A stretch of 64,000 nt of DNA from Theropithecus gelada (GCF_003255815.1 NC_037680.1:20693825-20757824); one strand, 5' to 3'; counted from the stretch's first letter, positions 46,922 through 59,210 are shown. Program-made: numbers and translations. The notes: generated from the sequence alone by a model not told the origin.

Positions 46922-47208
46922 GGCTGGGCGTGGTGGCTCATGCCTGTAATCCCAGCGCTTTGGGAAGCTGAGTCGGGAGGATCACGAGGTCAGGAGATCG
47001 AGACCATCCTGGCTAACACGGTGAGACCCCCGTCTCTACTGAAAATACAAAAACTTAGCCGGGCGTGGCGGCGGGCACCTGTAGTCCCAGATACTCGGGA
47101 GTCTGAGGCAGGAGAATGGCATGAACCCGGAAGGCAGAGCTTGCAGTGAGCCGAGATCGTGCCACTGCATTCCAGCATGGGTGACAGAGTAAGACTTCAT
47201 CTCAAAAA

Positions 47209-47243
<35 letters not shown>
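46922..47243 (+). mobile_element. AluY-type, sense, with (AAAT)n tail
   Basis: Begins GGCTGGGCGTGGTGGCTCAT and has Y-like text (GAGAATGGCATGAACCCGG, AGAGCTTGCAGTGAGCC). The tail is an (AAAT)n microsatellite of about ten units at 47205-47243. Imperfect flanking repeats (ACTGTTTCCC against ACAGTTTCCC) are likely target sites. Confidence 0.93.
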
Positions 47244-47244
<1 letters not shown>

Positions 47245-47544
47245 ACAGTTTCCCAGGACTCTTTATTGAGGAGTTTTAGGTCTTGACTAGGAACCTATAA
47301 GATTAAAACTGCCCCCAGGGAAGTTTTATGGTCAGGTAATTTGAAATAATCTAGAGAATTCCGTATTTAGATTGCATATTTCAAGAGCATTAAAAATATA
47401 TTTAACTTAACCTTATATTGTTTATATTTTATGTGGAATAATTAATTATTATCCCTAATTTTATGAGAAGATGTCACACAGCAAATCTTTATGCAGTTCC
47501 TATTTAGGGGTTATAGATATAGAGAGGTTTAAACACATACTACA
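47244..47544. other. no recognisable feature
   Basis: AT-rich sequence between the Alu and the L1. Confidence 0.35.
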
Positions 47545-49452
47545 CTGCTTTACAAAACTCACAGCGCATGAAGAAACAAACATTTGAAAATAAATTATTA
47601 GAGAGCCCAGGAGTAAATCCACATAAGTACAATAAACTGACTTTTGACAAAGGAGCAAAGGCAATACAATGGAGAAAAGATAGTTTTTCAACAACTGGTG
47701 CTGGAACAATTGAAATCCACATGTTAAAATATAAATCTAGACCCAGACCTAACACCCATCACAAAAGTTAACTTGAAATAGATCACAGACCTAAATGTAA
47801 AATGCAAAACTATGAAACTCCTAGAAGATAACATAGGAGAAAATCTAGGTGACCTAGGATTTGAAGATAACTTTTGAGATACAGCACTAAAGACACAAAC
47901 TATGAATGTAATAATTGATAAGCTGGACTTCATTAAAATGAGAATCTGCTTCTCTGTGAAAGACAATGTCAAGAGAAAGAGAAGCCACCGACCGGGAGAA
48001 AACATTTACAAAAGACATATCTGCTAAAGGACTATTTTACAAAATATACAAAAAACTCTTGAAACTCAACAATAAGAAAATGAACAACCTGATTCAAAAA
48101 TGGGCAAAGGATCTAGACACCTCACCAAAGAAGACGGCGAATAGCATATGAAAAGATGCTCAACATCATGTATTATCAGGGAACTGCAAATTAAAATAAT
48201 AATAAGTTGCCACTAAACACCTATTAGAATGGCCAAAATCCAGAACATTGACAACACTGAATGCAGACAGGAATGTGGAACAATGAATGAGAATTCATTG
48301 TTGGTGAGAATGCAAAACAATACAGCCACTTTGGAAGACAGTTTGCCACATTTTTTCAAAACTAAACATATTCATACGATACGATTCAACATTTGCACTC
48401 CTTGAAGGTTACACAAATAGTTGAAAACTTATGTGCATAAAAAAAACCTGAACACAAATGTTTATCTCAGCTTTATTTACAATTGCCAAAATGTAGAAGC
48501 AATCAAGATATTCTTCGGAGGTGACTGGATAAGTAAATTGAGGTATATCCTGACATTGCAATCTTTTTGGTGCTAAAAAGAAGTAACTATCAATCAAGTC
48601 ATTGAAAGACATGGAAGAAACTTAAGTGTATATTACTAAATGGGGGAAGCAAATCTGAAAAGGCTACATACTGTATGATTCCAGCTATGATATTCTATGA
48701 AAAGCAAAACTATGAAGACAGTAAAAAGATTATTGATTTCCAGTACTTAAGGGGAAGGGAGGAATAAGTAGGAGGAACACAGAGGATTTTAGGCAGTGAA
48801 GCTACTCTGTGATACCACAGTGGAAGATAATATTATTTTACGTCTGTCAACACCTATGCAATGTATAGTAGGTGTCTCCAACACCCTGGCAGCAGACCAG
48901 TACTCCTTTGTGGCCTGTTAGGAAGTGGGCCGCACAGCAGGAGATGAGCTGCAGGCCAACCAGCATCGCTGCCTGAGTTCCACCTCCTGTCAGATCAGCT
49001 GACACATTAGATTCTCACAGGAGTGCAAACCCTACTGTGAACTGCATATGCTAGGGATCTAGGTTGCATACTCCTTTTGAGAATCTGATGATAAATATAA
49101 TGCATTTGGATCATCCTGAAACCATTCTCCTCCACCCCTGGTCCATGGAAACATTGTCTTCCATGAAACTGGTTCCTGGTGCCAAAATGGTTGGGGACTG
49201 TCAATGTACAACACCAAGAATGAACCCAAAGGTAAACCGTGAACCTTGGATAATTATGCTATATCAATATTGTTTCATTGATTATAACAAATGCATCACC
49301 CTGGTGCAGGATGTTGATAGTAGGGGAGGCTGTTGGGAGTCGGGGAGGTCAGAAAGTAGAGAGTTAAGAACTCATTGATTTGATGGATCAATAGAGATGA
49401 AGCTCAATTTTGCTGTAAACATAAAACTGCTCTAAAAATAAATTCTATTAAC
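47545..49452 (+). mobile_element. L1 (L1M-type) 3' fragment, interrupted
   Basis: It covers the last part of L1 ORF2 and the 3' UTR. ORF2-derived text (TTTGACAAAGGAGCAAAGGC, AAACTCCTAGAAGATAACAT, ATGGGCAAAGGATCTAGACA) is broken by stops and frameshifts. The 3' UTR ends CAATTTTGCTGTAAACATAAAACTGCTCTAAAAATAAA near 49440. It is 5' truncated and split at 48869-49203 by a DNA transposon. Short frames at 47568-47771 and 47966-48151 are remnants. Confidence 0.93.
48869..49203 (+). mobile_element. MER1-type hAT-Charlie element inside the L1
   Basis: A 335-bp element with text TGGCCTGTTAGGAAGTGGGCCGCACAGCAGG, CACCTCCTGTCAGATCAGC and CTGGTGCCAAAATGGTTGGGG matches MER1 (MER1B is close to this length). 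The ends are inverted: TCTCCAACACC near the start and GGTTGGGGACTGTCA at the end. It is flanked by 8-bp target sites ATGTATAG (48861-48868) and ATGTACAA (49204-49211), 6 of 8 identical. Removing it restores continuous L1 text. Confidence 0.9.
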
Positions 49453-49755
49453 AGATAAATTGTAATACTATGTGGAAAAATTTGACATACAGTGAAGGTT
49501 CAAAGATAATACACAGTTAGGTGGCTGGGTAAAAGAGCAAACAGGGTCTCTGATCAGAGATTAGGACTCTAGGACCCTGTGATTTGCTGTACTTATAAAT
49601 CTTCACCTAGACTTTGCATTACAGAGTAACATCACCACCCACCAAGTGCTACTTTTCTAATATATCTTGTGACATTGGTAAGAATAGATGATGAAAATCA
49701 AATTTTGAGTACAATTTCCTTTTGTGCTTGATTTAATGGATCAATAGAGATGAAG
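49375..49755 (+). repeat. 28-bp direct repeat spaced 353 bp
   Basis: A 28-base unit containing ATGGATCAATAGAGATGAAG lies at 49375-49402 and again at 49728-49755, with one mismatch (G/A). The first copy sits within the L1 3' UTR where the usual L1 text is missing. The second lies in flanking unique DNA. Confidence 0.9.
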
Positions 49756-50118
49756 GTAAACATTGTATTTCATTCAGAAAGAAGGTAGGTCTCAGAAAAT
49801 TCATTAGTAGTCTTCTTTTCCTGAGTTTATTTCTGTCTCCTTACTGGTCAGTCATTACAAAAGCAAACTGTACTCACTTTCTTAATGTTCGGTGAGCAAT
49901 GAATAGGATGTAAAAAACAAATTTCTTGATGGAAGAGCTGATGCTTTTAACAAAATTCTACTGCAGAGTGACCTACGAAATTTTAAGAAGCAGGGTTTTA
50001 AGAATGGTAAACATGATGAACATGGTAAGATAAATGTCTGTCAGTCTTCAAGCAAGGTTGCCTACAGTGGAGGGGGAAGGGCAGAAACTGTAATAATTTT
50101 CTGTTATAAACAAGTTTC
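49756..50118. other. no recognisable feature
   Basis: Unique sequence. Confidence 0.35.
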
Positions 50119-50421
50119 TTTTTTTTTTTTTTTTTTTTAAATAGGGTCTCACTCTGTCACCCAGGTTGGAGTGCTGTGACACAATCTCAGCTCACTGCAG
50201 TCTCTACCTCTGGACTCAAGCAATCCTCCCTCCACAACCTCCCGAGTAGCTGGGACTACAGGTGCATGCCACCACACCCACCTAATTTTGTTTATTTTTT
50301 GTAGAGATGAGGTCTCATTATTTTAACTGAGGCTGGTCTTGAACTCCTGAGCTCAAGTGATCCTCCTGCCTCAGCCTTCCAAAGCCCTAGAAATACAGGT
50401 GTGAGCCACTGCACCCAGGCT
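50119..50421 (-). mobile_element. AluJ-type, antisense
   Basis: T run at 50119-50138, then AAATAGGGTCTCACTCTGTC, J-type text CTCAAGCAATCCTCCCTCC, and the end GCACCCAGGCT. Confidence 0.93.
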
Positions 50422-50829
50422 GAACAAATGTTGTATGAGGATGTAGATACATTATTGCCTTCAATTTGCACAACCAATCTATATAAGCATTATCTCCATG
50501 TATACATGAGAATCATAATGTCCAAAACTCACACTCTATAAGAGACTAAGCCAGATCTCTAAGTGCTATTTTTTTTCAAAGTTACTATGACTAATGACTC
50601 TTAATATGCCTATGGGTCTTTTGAAAAGCAAGGTTTACAGTTTGTTAATATTTTAAATGCCCAGTGACATTTTTACCCTCCATTTACTATAGTAGTCATT
50701 TCTAAAGGGGAAAAATAAAGGAGGGCTACAAGGAAGATGGTGAGAAATCATCAAATCAAAATACAGTAAGCTACTTGAAATTCTACCATCTCCACATTTC
50801 CCTATTTAAACATTGCTTTTTAATGAAGA
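50422..50829. other. no recognisable feature
   Basis: AT-rich unique sequence. Confidence 0.35.
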
Positions 50830-51030
50830 GCTTTCTCTGAACCCCCCTACAATAAATTAGTTGCCTGCACTTCTTTATAACACATCAAATGAGCTGTTGG
50901 TTGTCTTACTTCTTAAGTATTAAATTCTTGAGGTAAGGGTCATTTGTTTCCTGACCCTTGTACAAATCTACCACCACAGCTTTATTCCTAGTGCCTAAGA
51001 TACTTTCTAAATACATGCTGAATACAATAA
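50830..51030 (+). mobile_element. L2 3' part
   Basis: L2-like order of cues: GCTTTCTCTGAACCCCCC, TTAAATTCTTGAGGTAAGGGTCATTTG, CTTTATTCCTAGTGCCTAAGATAC and ACATGCTGAATACAATAAA. Confidence 0.6.
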
Positions 51031-52068
51031 AAAGATTTGAAATCATATAAGCAGTGTTGCTTCTTTAAATATCCATTCTGAGTGATACTTGCCCTGAAAA
51101 CAGGTTCCAAATATACTGCCTCCACCCTTTCCACCTTTTGCTAATTGTATGAGGTTGGTATTTCCAGCATTTAACTCAAAATGTAACTTGGGGTTGTTTA
51201 ACCAACCATTTTGGGAATGGGACTTCACACCGAGAGGACTGAATCTCAGGTTAATATATCAAACTGAGGCTATGGCAGAATCCTCTTTCTTCTTATAGAC
51301 AATCCATATTCTTCTTATGACCCTAGCAGAGAATAGATACCCAGCCAACTATTTGATTAAATCCTCTGTTCCCACCAAGAGTGAAGTCACTAACAAGCTG
51401 AGAGATCAGGCATGAGAGAAGAGCAATCCCACCCCATGTCAAGGCATTCATAAGTTGGATCAATACAATCTTCAAAAGCACCCACAAAAATAAAAATAAT
51501 GTTCTAACCTCATCCAAGGTCCCTCACCCCCTATAGCTAACAAAAGGCAATATTCTACCACCCACAGCAGTAGCTTAATGTTCCCTGCCGCTGTGGAAAA
51601 TGTTTTATTGGACAAATAGGCCACACCAGCTAACGGATTAAGTAGTATCTACAGAATCTCAAACCATCACACACAGGAAACTACAGGTGTTGGGCACAGA
51701 ACAGAGAGTGCCTACTATATTGATTTCTACAGTGCTCAAGGCAAAGGTAAAAAGAATGAAACGGCTGGAAAAAACAATACTAAGTCACTAGCATAAAGGA
51801 ACAGGAAATCTCTTAAGCAAAGCTGTGGGGATAAAATCAAACTCCCAGACAAAAGTCCTCACAGGGAATTCTTTAACTGGCTTTAACTGTCACGTTCAGA
51901 ACTTCTTTACATCTTGAACTACCAGTTTTTATTTCAATTCCAACTCAGTCTTTCATGAAGGTTTTTAAAATTTGTTTCATTCTGATATAGCAAAGATTTT
52001 GCCCTTCCCCTTTCCCAGGCTGATCAAATAGAATACAATTTAAAAGCTATAGTTAGTCATGCTGTAAC
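51031..52068. other. repeat-free unique sequence
   Basis: About 1 kb with no recognised repeat and no convincing gene. Frames at 51043-51228 and 51323-51517 (-) have no domain. I see nothing further in it. Confidence 0.35.
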
Positions 52069-52096
52069 AAAAAAAAAAAAAAAAAAAAAAAAAAAA
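52069..52096 (+). repeat. poly(A) run without a visible retroelement
   Basis: 28 consecutive A. The sequence upstream is not Alu, L1 or another family I recognise. Confidence 0.9.
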
Positions 52097-52110
52097 GCAG
52101 AAAAAGTCAC

Positions 52111-52212
52111 GACAGATGGTCCCTGACTTTCGATGGTTTGACTTCACAAATTTTCAGCTTCACAGTAAGTTTATCAAGATATAGTCCCATCCTAAAAAGA
52201 GGAGCATCTGTA
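52111..52212 (+). mobile_element. MER2-like (Tigger/pogo) element, internally deleted
   Basis: The two ends of a MER2-type element are joined directly: CAGATGGTCCCTGACTTTCG at the left and CCCATCCTAAAAAGAGGAGC then ATCTGTA at the right. The product is only about 100 bp. The inverted termini CAGATG/CATCTG are intact. Confidence 0.7.
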
Positions 52213-52486
52213 GTTGGTTAGAAATTTGCTTGCAAGAACATGCACAGGGGGTGTTGAAATCAATGTCTTAAGTCATGTTTGAATCACTCATCCTTTCTTT
52301 ATCCAACTATCAATTGTGCATATTGTATTATCCTTTTGGGATGCTCTTGAGCTTCTTCTTAATATTTTTCTAATTATGGCTTACTTTCCTCCACCTTTAC
52401 AGTTTATTTTTTCTACTTTAAGAATCATATTACAGTACTCTCCCTTTCACTGATGCTCACTAGTATACTGTAATCATCTCCTATAT
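52213..52486. other. no recognisable feature
   Basis: Unique sequence. Confidence 0.35.
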
Positions 52487-52865
52487 TGCATTAGTCCGTT
52501 CTCATGCTGCTATAAACGACTGCCTGAGACTGGGTAATTTACAAAGGAAAGAGGTTTAATTGACTCACAGTTCACCATGGCTAGGGAGGCCTCAGGAAGC
52601 TTACAATCATGGCAGAAGGGGAAGCAAACACATTCTTCTTTACTTGATGGGAGGAAGGAGAAATGCCCAGCAAAAGGGGGAAAAGCCCCTTATAAACCCA
52701 TCAGATCTTGTGAGAACTCACTTACTCACTATCATGAGAACAGGATGAAGGTAACTGCTCCTATGATTCAATTACCTTCCACTGGGTGTCGTCCACAACA
52801 TGTGGGGATTATGGGAACTACAGTTCAAGATGAGATTTGGGTGGGGACACAGCCAAACCATATCA
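52487..52865 (-). mobile_element. MST/THE1-type MaLR LTR, antisense
   Basis: Starts TGCATTAGTCCGTTCTCATG, contains CTGAGACTGGGTAATTTACA and TGATTCAATTACCTTCCACT, and ends GGGGACACAGCCAAACCATA then TCA. Solo LTR. The 100-codon frame at 52577-52879 is read backwards through it and is not a gene. Confidence 0.92.
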
Positions 52866-53410
52866 TACCTACCACATGACAGTTTTCATATTATCTATAT
52901 TACATGAAAATTATAGGAGATCATTGTGTGAACTGAGCTCACGCACTAGGTCCAACAGACCAGACTGAACAAACTAGAATGTTGTAACTTGTGCTAGGTT
53001 CCATGCAATCAAAATGAATTTTAAAATGAACCAGTTTTCCAAAAAAAGAAAAGAGGAAATTCACAGCAATCAATCAGAAGACGGCCTGGTTTACCTGAGC
53101 CAGCTGGTAAAACAGGGAAGTTCCTCTTTTTAAACCCTGTAAGGAAAGTTACTTTGTAATGACCAATCTGATTTTTTGTTCCTTCTTTCTGCTTCTTCAG
53201 CCCTTTTCTGCCTATAAAGCCCAACTTCTTTGCTCTGCTTATCAAAGCAGCTTTTCTACATCTTTGATGGGATGCTGCCTGATTCATTAATCACCAGTAA
53301 AGCCAATCAGATCTTTAAACTAAATTTGTGGAAATTTTTTAAACATTTATAAAGGCTATAATTGTCAAGATATAATGTAAGTTTTAGGAAATTTTACCAA
53401 TTTTTTAGTT
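52866..53410. other. no recognisable feature
   Basis: Unique sequence; a minus-strand 88-codon frame at 53021-53287 has no recognised domain. Confidence 0.35.
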
Positions 53411-53690
53411 TTATTTTTTTAGACAGGGTTTCACCCTGTCACTCAGACAGACTGGAGTGCAGTGGCACAATCATGGCTCACTGAAGCCTCAACCTCCTGG
53501 GCTCAAGCAATCCTCCCCCCTCAGCTTCACCAGTAGCTGGGTGGGACCACAGGTATACATAACCATACCCAGATGATTTTTGTATTTTTTGTAGAGATGG
53601 GGTTTTGCCATGTTGCCCAGACTGGGCTTAAACTTTTGGACTCAAGCAATCCACCCACCTCGGCCTCCCAAAGTGCTGGTGTAACAGGAT
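53411..53690 (-). mobile_element. AluJ-type, antisense, truncated
   Basis: From TTTAGACAGGGTTTCACCC to CCCAAAGTGCTGGTGTAACAGG; the last roughly 25 bases of the usual end are missing. J-type text CTCAAGCAATCCTCC. Confidence 0.9.
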
Positions 53691-55074
53691 GATTGTATAC
53701 ATTTTAAAATGTGCATTAAAAAACCCATATAATAATTTATCTAATGTTTATAAAGATTCATAGCACTTAAAACACTTAATATAAGCAAATTGATATTTCC
53801 AGTTCCCCACCCAACCTAGACATCTGGCTTGTGTCATTATTTTCTTTAGTTCTTAATGAAATGCAAAGATGCTAGACAGAGAGTAACAGAATGCATTTTA
53901 ATCTGTTGGTGAAGTATTATCTGGCAAAACGTAGTCTATTACATTGTTTCTATATCCTGAATATTTCCTGGAGGCATTTCGACAGATGAGAGAAAAGTCA
54001 GTGCTATACTATTCTATTTTTCACATAAAATACAAATTTTAGTTTGCAGTTATCCTCTGAGTCTCATTTAAAACACACACTTTCTAACTACAAATAAGGT
54101 GCATGTGATAGAGAAAGTTTTTAAACATATTTTTAAATTTTGTTTGTTTTATAATTCAACGTAATACCAAATGGGGTTGGCATATAATGTAGAATGAAGG
54201 ACAGAATGGAGCCAGAGAGTCAGTGGTCAACCATGACATAAAAATTGATCAAAGTCATTCAAAGTAGTCTAGAACTGTGCCAATTAGTCTGGATCATGAA
54301 ATATTTACACACAGACTACTATGAGAATGTATCGTGTTACGTGCTACAAGAACAACAACAACAAAAGTATAAAACTCATTCTCTGGGGTAGGATCATTAT
54401 TTTTTCCATGCCATAATGTAGGATTATAGCCTAAACTATTAACTTCTAAATATGTTCTAGATTTAATGAAGATCAAATCTGTTTACGATTTTGACATTTT
54501 CCCCAATATCAAACTGACATTCATCTTCAAATTCAGAACTTTCCACCTGAATGGTATTTTGGATATTTCTCTGTATCCCTTCTTTGATATTGCCTTTGCC
54601 AGCCCTGAGAATAAGATGATAATTAGCCTCTTGTAAACACAGAAAAGCTGCATAATACATAATAACTCAAAGGAGAAAGCTTTTCAAACCTGTGGGGATG
54701 GCAGCTCTCTCTCTTAGTCTGTTCTTGCTTTAGCGACTGTAATTGTGTATTCCATTCACATCCATATCATCAGAATGACAGAGGTGAATATTCTGGTTAT
54801 AAGGAAAGAACTATCAACATGTATATGGATATGGAATTAATAGACCCACAGAGGTCATCACACCCTTGAGACAGAGATATTACTTTCAAATCATTATTAC
54901 AGCAGACTTGCTTGGGGATAGGTTACACATCTAGCATTCGGCATAGAAAAAGTTAGCCTCAAGTTACAGTGTGAAATATTTTCTGATTCTTTCTCTCCCA
55001 GAAAAGTGTTTTCCTCTGAATCTACCAATATGACTTCAGAAATAATTAATTTAATAGCCTTTCTATGCTTATTT
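53691..55074. other. no recognisable feature
   Basis: AT-rich unique sequence. The frames at 54294-54476 and 54463-54660 (-) have no domain. Confidence 0.35.
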
Positions 55075-55235
55075 TTATTGTGATAAAATATACATAAAAT
55101 TTACTATTGTAACCATTTTAAGTATACTATTTAGTAGCATTAAGTACATTCACAGTGTTGTGCAACTATCACCAATATCCATTTCCAGAACTTTTTATGA
55201 TCACAGACAGAAACTCTGTACTCATTAAACATATA
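55075..55235 (-). mobile_element. old L1 fragment, antisense
   Basis: ATTGTGATAAAATATACATAAAATTTAC, TAGCATTAAGTACATTCACAGTGTTGTGC and CATTTCCAGAACTTTTTATG are familiar from old L1M untranslated regions, usually read in reverse. Confidence 0.65.
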
Positions 55236-55849
55236 CTTATTTTTATGAATATTCACATGCACACTCAAACTACATTAAAGGCCCGTTGAAGGTAAAATTA
55301 TAAAAATTAAGCAATCCAAAGTAAAATTAACCACATGTGCTAATGTTCTTGGATTAGCATAGTAGAAAGTGGTATAGGAATTCTTCTTATGTTCCATTTA
55401 GGAAAAGAACACCAAGAATTTAAACCCTTTGATCTTGATTCCAAGGAGATTAACTATAGGGCTTTGGCTAAAATCACTATATGTGAGTAATTATTTCCCA
55501 CAAAGCAATGCTTTTTTCAAAATTTTAACTTAGTCTCAGCATAAAGAGTATTCAGAAAACAAGCCCATTGGGAAAATTAACTCTGAGAGAAACTAAAATA
55601 CACTAGCAAACACAGGCAGTCCCCATTTCTAAAATAATGTGTTCATATAAATTCTATCAAAAAAGGCTCATCTTAAAACATATTGTTCTCTTTCAATAGA
55701 AATAATGTTGTAATTGGGGAACTGTATTCCTGAGCAGGACTTGACATTGAATAAATCACAAATATGACCAACAAAATGTCATAAAACCAAAGCTATAAAA
55801 ACTATAAACCTTCATAATCATTTAAAATAGAAAAATTATACTCTTTTAT
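55236..55849. other. no recognisable feature
   Basis: AT-rich unique sequence. Confidence 0.35.
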
Positions 55850-56030
55850 AGAATTTAGCAGCTAGAAGGGATTTTAGAATATTGCCAAGTTCAAGCCCAT
55901 TGTTTTGTAGATGAAAAAAACAGATGTCTGGAAAAGATGAGTGACATTTCTTTTAATTTACCAAGTAGCTTGTGGCAATAGGTACTAAAACTAGACTTCT
56001 TAATCTTAACCTATTGTTCCACCCCCATAT
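55850..56030 (-). mobile_element. MIR-type SINE, antisense
   Basis: Reverse-orientation MIR-like order: TAGCAGCTAGAAGGGATTTTAG, CAAGCCCATTGTTTTGTAGATG, then ACTAAAACTAGACTTCTTAATC. Diverged. Confidence 0.55.
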
Positions 56031-56506
56031 TTCAATGCTTCTCTTATAAAATTTTAGAAAATATGACTGTGCTTTAATCTCACATTTACTATAAATATTA
56101 TAAAGCATATATCCACTATATAAAAATGTAGTTATCATATAACCTATACAAAAGAGGTATATAGCTAACATTTTTAATATATTTGTATGAAATTCTTAAA
56201 TCGGTTATTTACCTTTTTAAACTATTGACAGGATTTTAGTGGTAACTATTGACTAATTTCAGCTACAAGAGTTACCCAGAAACATTCGATTGGACCATTG
56301 ATGTTTCCTGTCAATAAAATTTCTCATTGACAGTAGAGATAGTCTAAACCATTTAATTAGTTAATTATTATTATAGTGGTGGTTACCATGATTGTAAAAT
56401 GACCATTTTATTATACTGACAGTTGAGGGCATCCCTAAGGATTTAAAGAGGAATAAAAAAAATTGAATTTGGATTTGACTGCATAACATATAGTCAGAAC
56501 TACAGT

Positions 56507-56510
<4 letters not shown>
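56031..56510. other. no recognisable feature
   Basis: AT-rich unique sequence. Confidence 0.35.

Positions 56511-56549
<39 letters not shown>
56511..56549. repeat. (CA)n microsatellite
   Basis: About 19 uninterrupted CA units. The minus-strand VCVCVC frame is an artefact. Confidence 0.97.
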
Positions 56550-56550
<1 letters not shown>

Positions 56551-57499
56551 ATCAAGTAAGCTTTTAGAGAAAGACTTACTCCCACTCATTCCCAAAGCAC
56601 CTCAACCCTGCAAAAAAGCAAAGAAAGAAAATAAAATGAGCTGTTTTAGGGTTATATGTACAGAATGAGTGAAAGACAGTTTTCCCCGCAACCTGCATGA
56701 CCATACTGATTAAAAACTAACTCAAGGCTTTAAAAATATTATTTAGAGAAAACCGTATTCTTCCAATCACAAACCACACATCCTGAACTAGAGATGGAAA
56801 ACAACGGGTGTTACCTAAGGATGTGACAAGTAAGTGAATAAAAGCATTCAGAAATGAAGCATATATGTTAATTGGCAGTGAGAGAAATGGAGAAATATAA
56901 AAAAAGGTCTGCTGTATTTTGCTTGAATTGTGAACATATCCTTTCTTCCTGAGAAAACTAGCACCTCTGTTCACTTAAAAATGTTTACATCTACAAGCAA
57001 AATCTGCATAATTCCATGTGCTTATAAATATGTATGTGGAAGAGATTTTTATTAAATAAAGGCTGAATTAAAAATAAACTATGGAACACAAGTGATTTGA
57101 CAAATGAAATGTGTCTAAATGTTTTAGTTGGCTTTTGCATACAGCCTTGTAGAGTAACATTTAGGACATAACTTCAAGACAGAAGCCTTTGAATATATTT
57201 TGACTTAAACCAACTTTCCACGTGGATTTTCATGGAAAGAGCTAAATAAGTTAGTGAAGACAAACAATATAAACACATCATTTGATGAATGAATGTGTAT
57301 AACAACAAACGCAGAAGTGAATGACTGAACAGGGAAAAATGAGTGGCCACAGGTCTCTTTTATCTTCTGGTTTTCTACATTCAGGATTGATAACTGACCT
57401 GAGAAGCCAAAGCTGATTTTGTCACTCCTGGCCTTGAGCCTTGAGACTGGAGCCAGCAATGCATTCCTGCTGATCCTTGTCTAAATTTTGCAGTTGTAG
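56550..57499. other. no recognisable feature
   Basis: AT-rich unique sequence; small minus-strand frames (56717-56974, 57205-57459) show no domain. Confidence 0.35.
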
Positions 57500-57650
57500 T
57501 CTCCTTCCTCAATTGACAATCAATATTAAGTGCCTATTTATTGCGTCTATCCTCAGTACTGCGGGCATTAAAAAAAGGTATGAAACAAGAATCCTGAAGT
57601 AATGGAGCTTATTATCCCCTTATATAAAGAAGATATATAAAAATAAATAA
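57500..57650 (-). mobile_element. possible L2 fragment, antisense
   Basis: AAGTGCCTATTTATTGCGTC then GTACTGCGGGCATT and AATGGAGCTTATTATCCCC resemble a reversed old L2-type segment. Weak match. Confidence 0.35.
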
Positions 57651-57769
57651 TAGGTATATACTACTTAATATTGGGAGTCACCAATAAATTAGTGGTATAC
57701 AAAAAGGATTACTATCTGGAATATGTAAATTGTTTTATTAAATTGATAAACAAATCAACAGAAAAAAGC

Positions 57770-58560
57770 ATGAACATAATGTATTATCAGGGAATTCTTA
57801 GCATATAAATTAAATGTCTAAAAACAAATAAAAAGAACTCAACCTTAGAGACAATAAGGAAAATGCACATGAAAATGAGAAAAATTTTCATTCACAAGGT
57901 TGGCAAAATAATTATTAATATATCAAATGTTGAAACTGGTGATTGGTGCATAAATTGGTAAAGTCTACTTGGAAGATAATGTGCAATATGTATCAAAATT
58001 AGAATTATGTAATTTTTTGGCACATTAATTCTAACTGTAAAAATTTAATCTTGAGAAATCATCACACGTAACATCAACATATGCTGACAAGGATGCTCAC
58101 TGCTTTGCTATTTAAGTGGTAAAAAATGTGAACTCAACTACAGGTCCCACAGTAGGGGAGTGGTTAAATGTATGGTTTCTCTGTATTATGGAATACTTTG
58201 AGAATGCTAAAAACGAAAAAAAAAAAAAATCATAAGGTAGAAATGTGCATATTATCATATAATCACCTATCAAACATATGGCTAAATGAATAAAGTACAT
58301 CACAGAACAATACATATAGTTATATAAATTAATGTATCTGTCTCTTCCATACTGCATACATATGTATATATGTAAATATATAGAAGGATGCCTGGAAAAA
58401 TATATTCCAAACTATTGAAAATGGTTAGTCCTAGGAAGAGACTGAGTTGGAAAGGAAGTAAAGAGAGGCTTAAATGTTTTGTTTTATATAATTCTGCACT
58501 GTTTGGAATGTTTTCTTGAGAATATATTCATGTAAACATGTCTCTTTTTTTTAAGGCAAA
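57770..58560 (+). mobile_element. old L1/HAL1 3' fragment
   Basis: Order of cues: GACAAGGATGCTCACTGCTTTG, GGGGAGTGGTTAAATGTATG, TTATGGAATACTTTGAGAATGC, AGAAGGATGCCTGGAAAAATATA, GTTTTATATAATTCTGCACTG. These fit an old L1M/HAL1 ORF2-to-3' UTR region. No coding potential remains. Confidence 0.75.
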
Positions 58561-59210
58561 CATGTGAACTATGACAGAAAATGCACAGAGTTAACAAAGC
58601 TTCATCATCACGGTATTGGGGAGAAAATGAAAGACAGCTTGATGGACTGTTCAGCATGAGTAAAAACAGAAACTTACCATAGTAACTAGAAATTATGTAG
58701 ATGCCAGGCGTTTTTGAGAATGAAGTTAAAGCAACCAAGGAATATCAATAAATGCACACCTTCTTTGCATTAAATTATGTAAGCCACTATTGGATATTGG
58801 GTTCTTGGGGGCATAAAACGGATATTGCAATTAAAATTAATTATTTAGAGAATACTTATTACTCTAGGGGAAGAAACCCAAGTGGATGTAAAAGACTGAA
58901 GATAGCCCGCCAGCAAAGGGTCTACTGCAGCTCTTGTGCATACTACATTTGCCTGGGTCTGAGAAACTCTGCTATTTATATTTTGAAAATTAACGATGCA
59001 AACAAATGACTGATAACTAGAGATGGTGAATAAGCTCTTACTTCATGTTTATCAGGTATCTTCTCCTGGTTTGTACTGCCTTGAATCACAATGTAAGGCA
59101 GTTTCAATGTTTATCTCTTCCTTTGGTGCTCAGCAACCGGTGGGCATTAAGTGGATCGAAAGAGAAATTATGAGATTCTAATACCAGGTAAAGGCTTACT
59201 GTTTGACATC
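58561..59210. other. no recognisable feature
   Basis: AT-rich unique sequence. A frame at 58752-59009 (+) of 85 codons has no domain. Confidence 0.35.

Noticed and set aside
47568..48151. Frames possibly encoding a protein
   Set aside because: They are fragments of a decayed L1 ORF2, out of register with each other and truncated.
52577..52879. 100-codon frame starting with ATG
   Set aside because: It lies in an MST/THE1-type LTR read on the opposite strand and matches no protein family.
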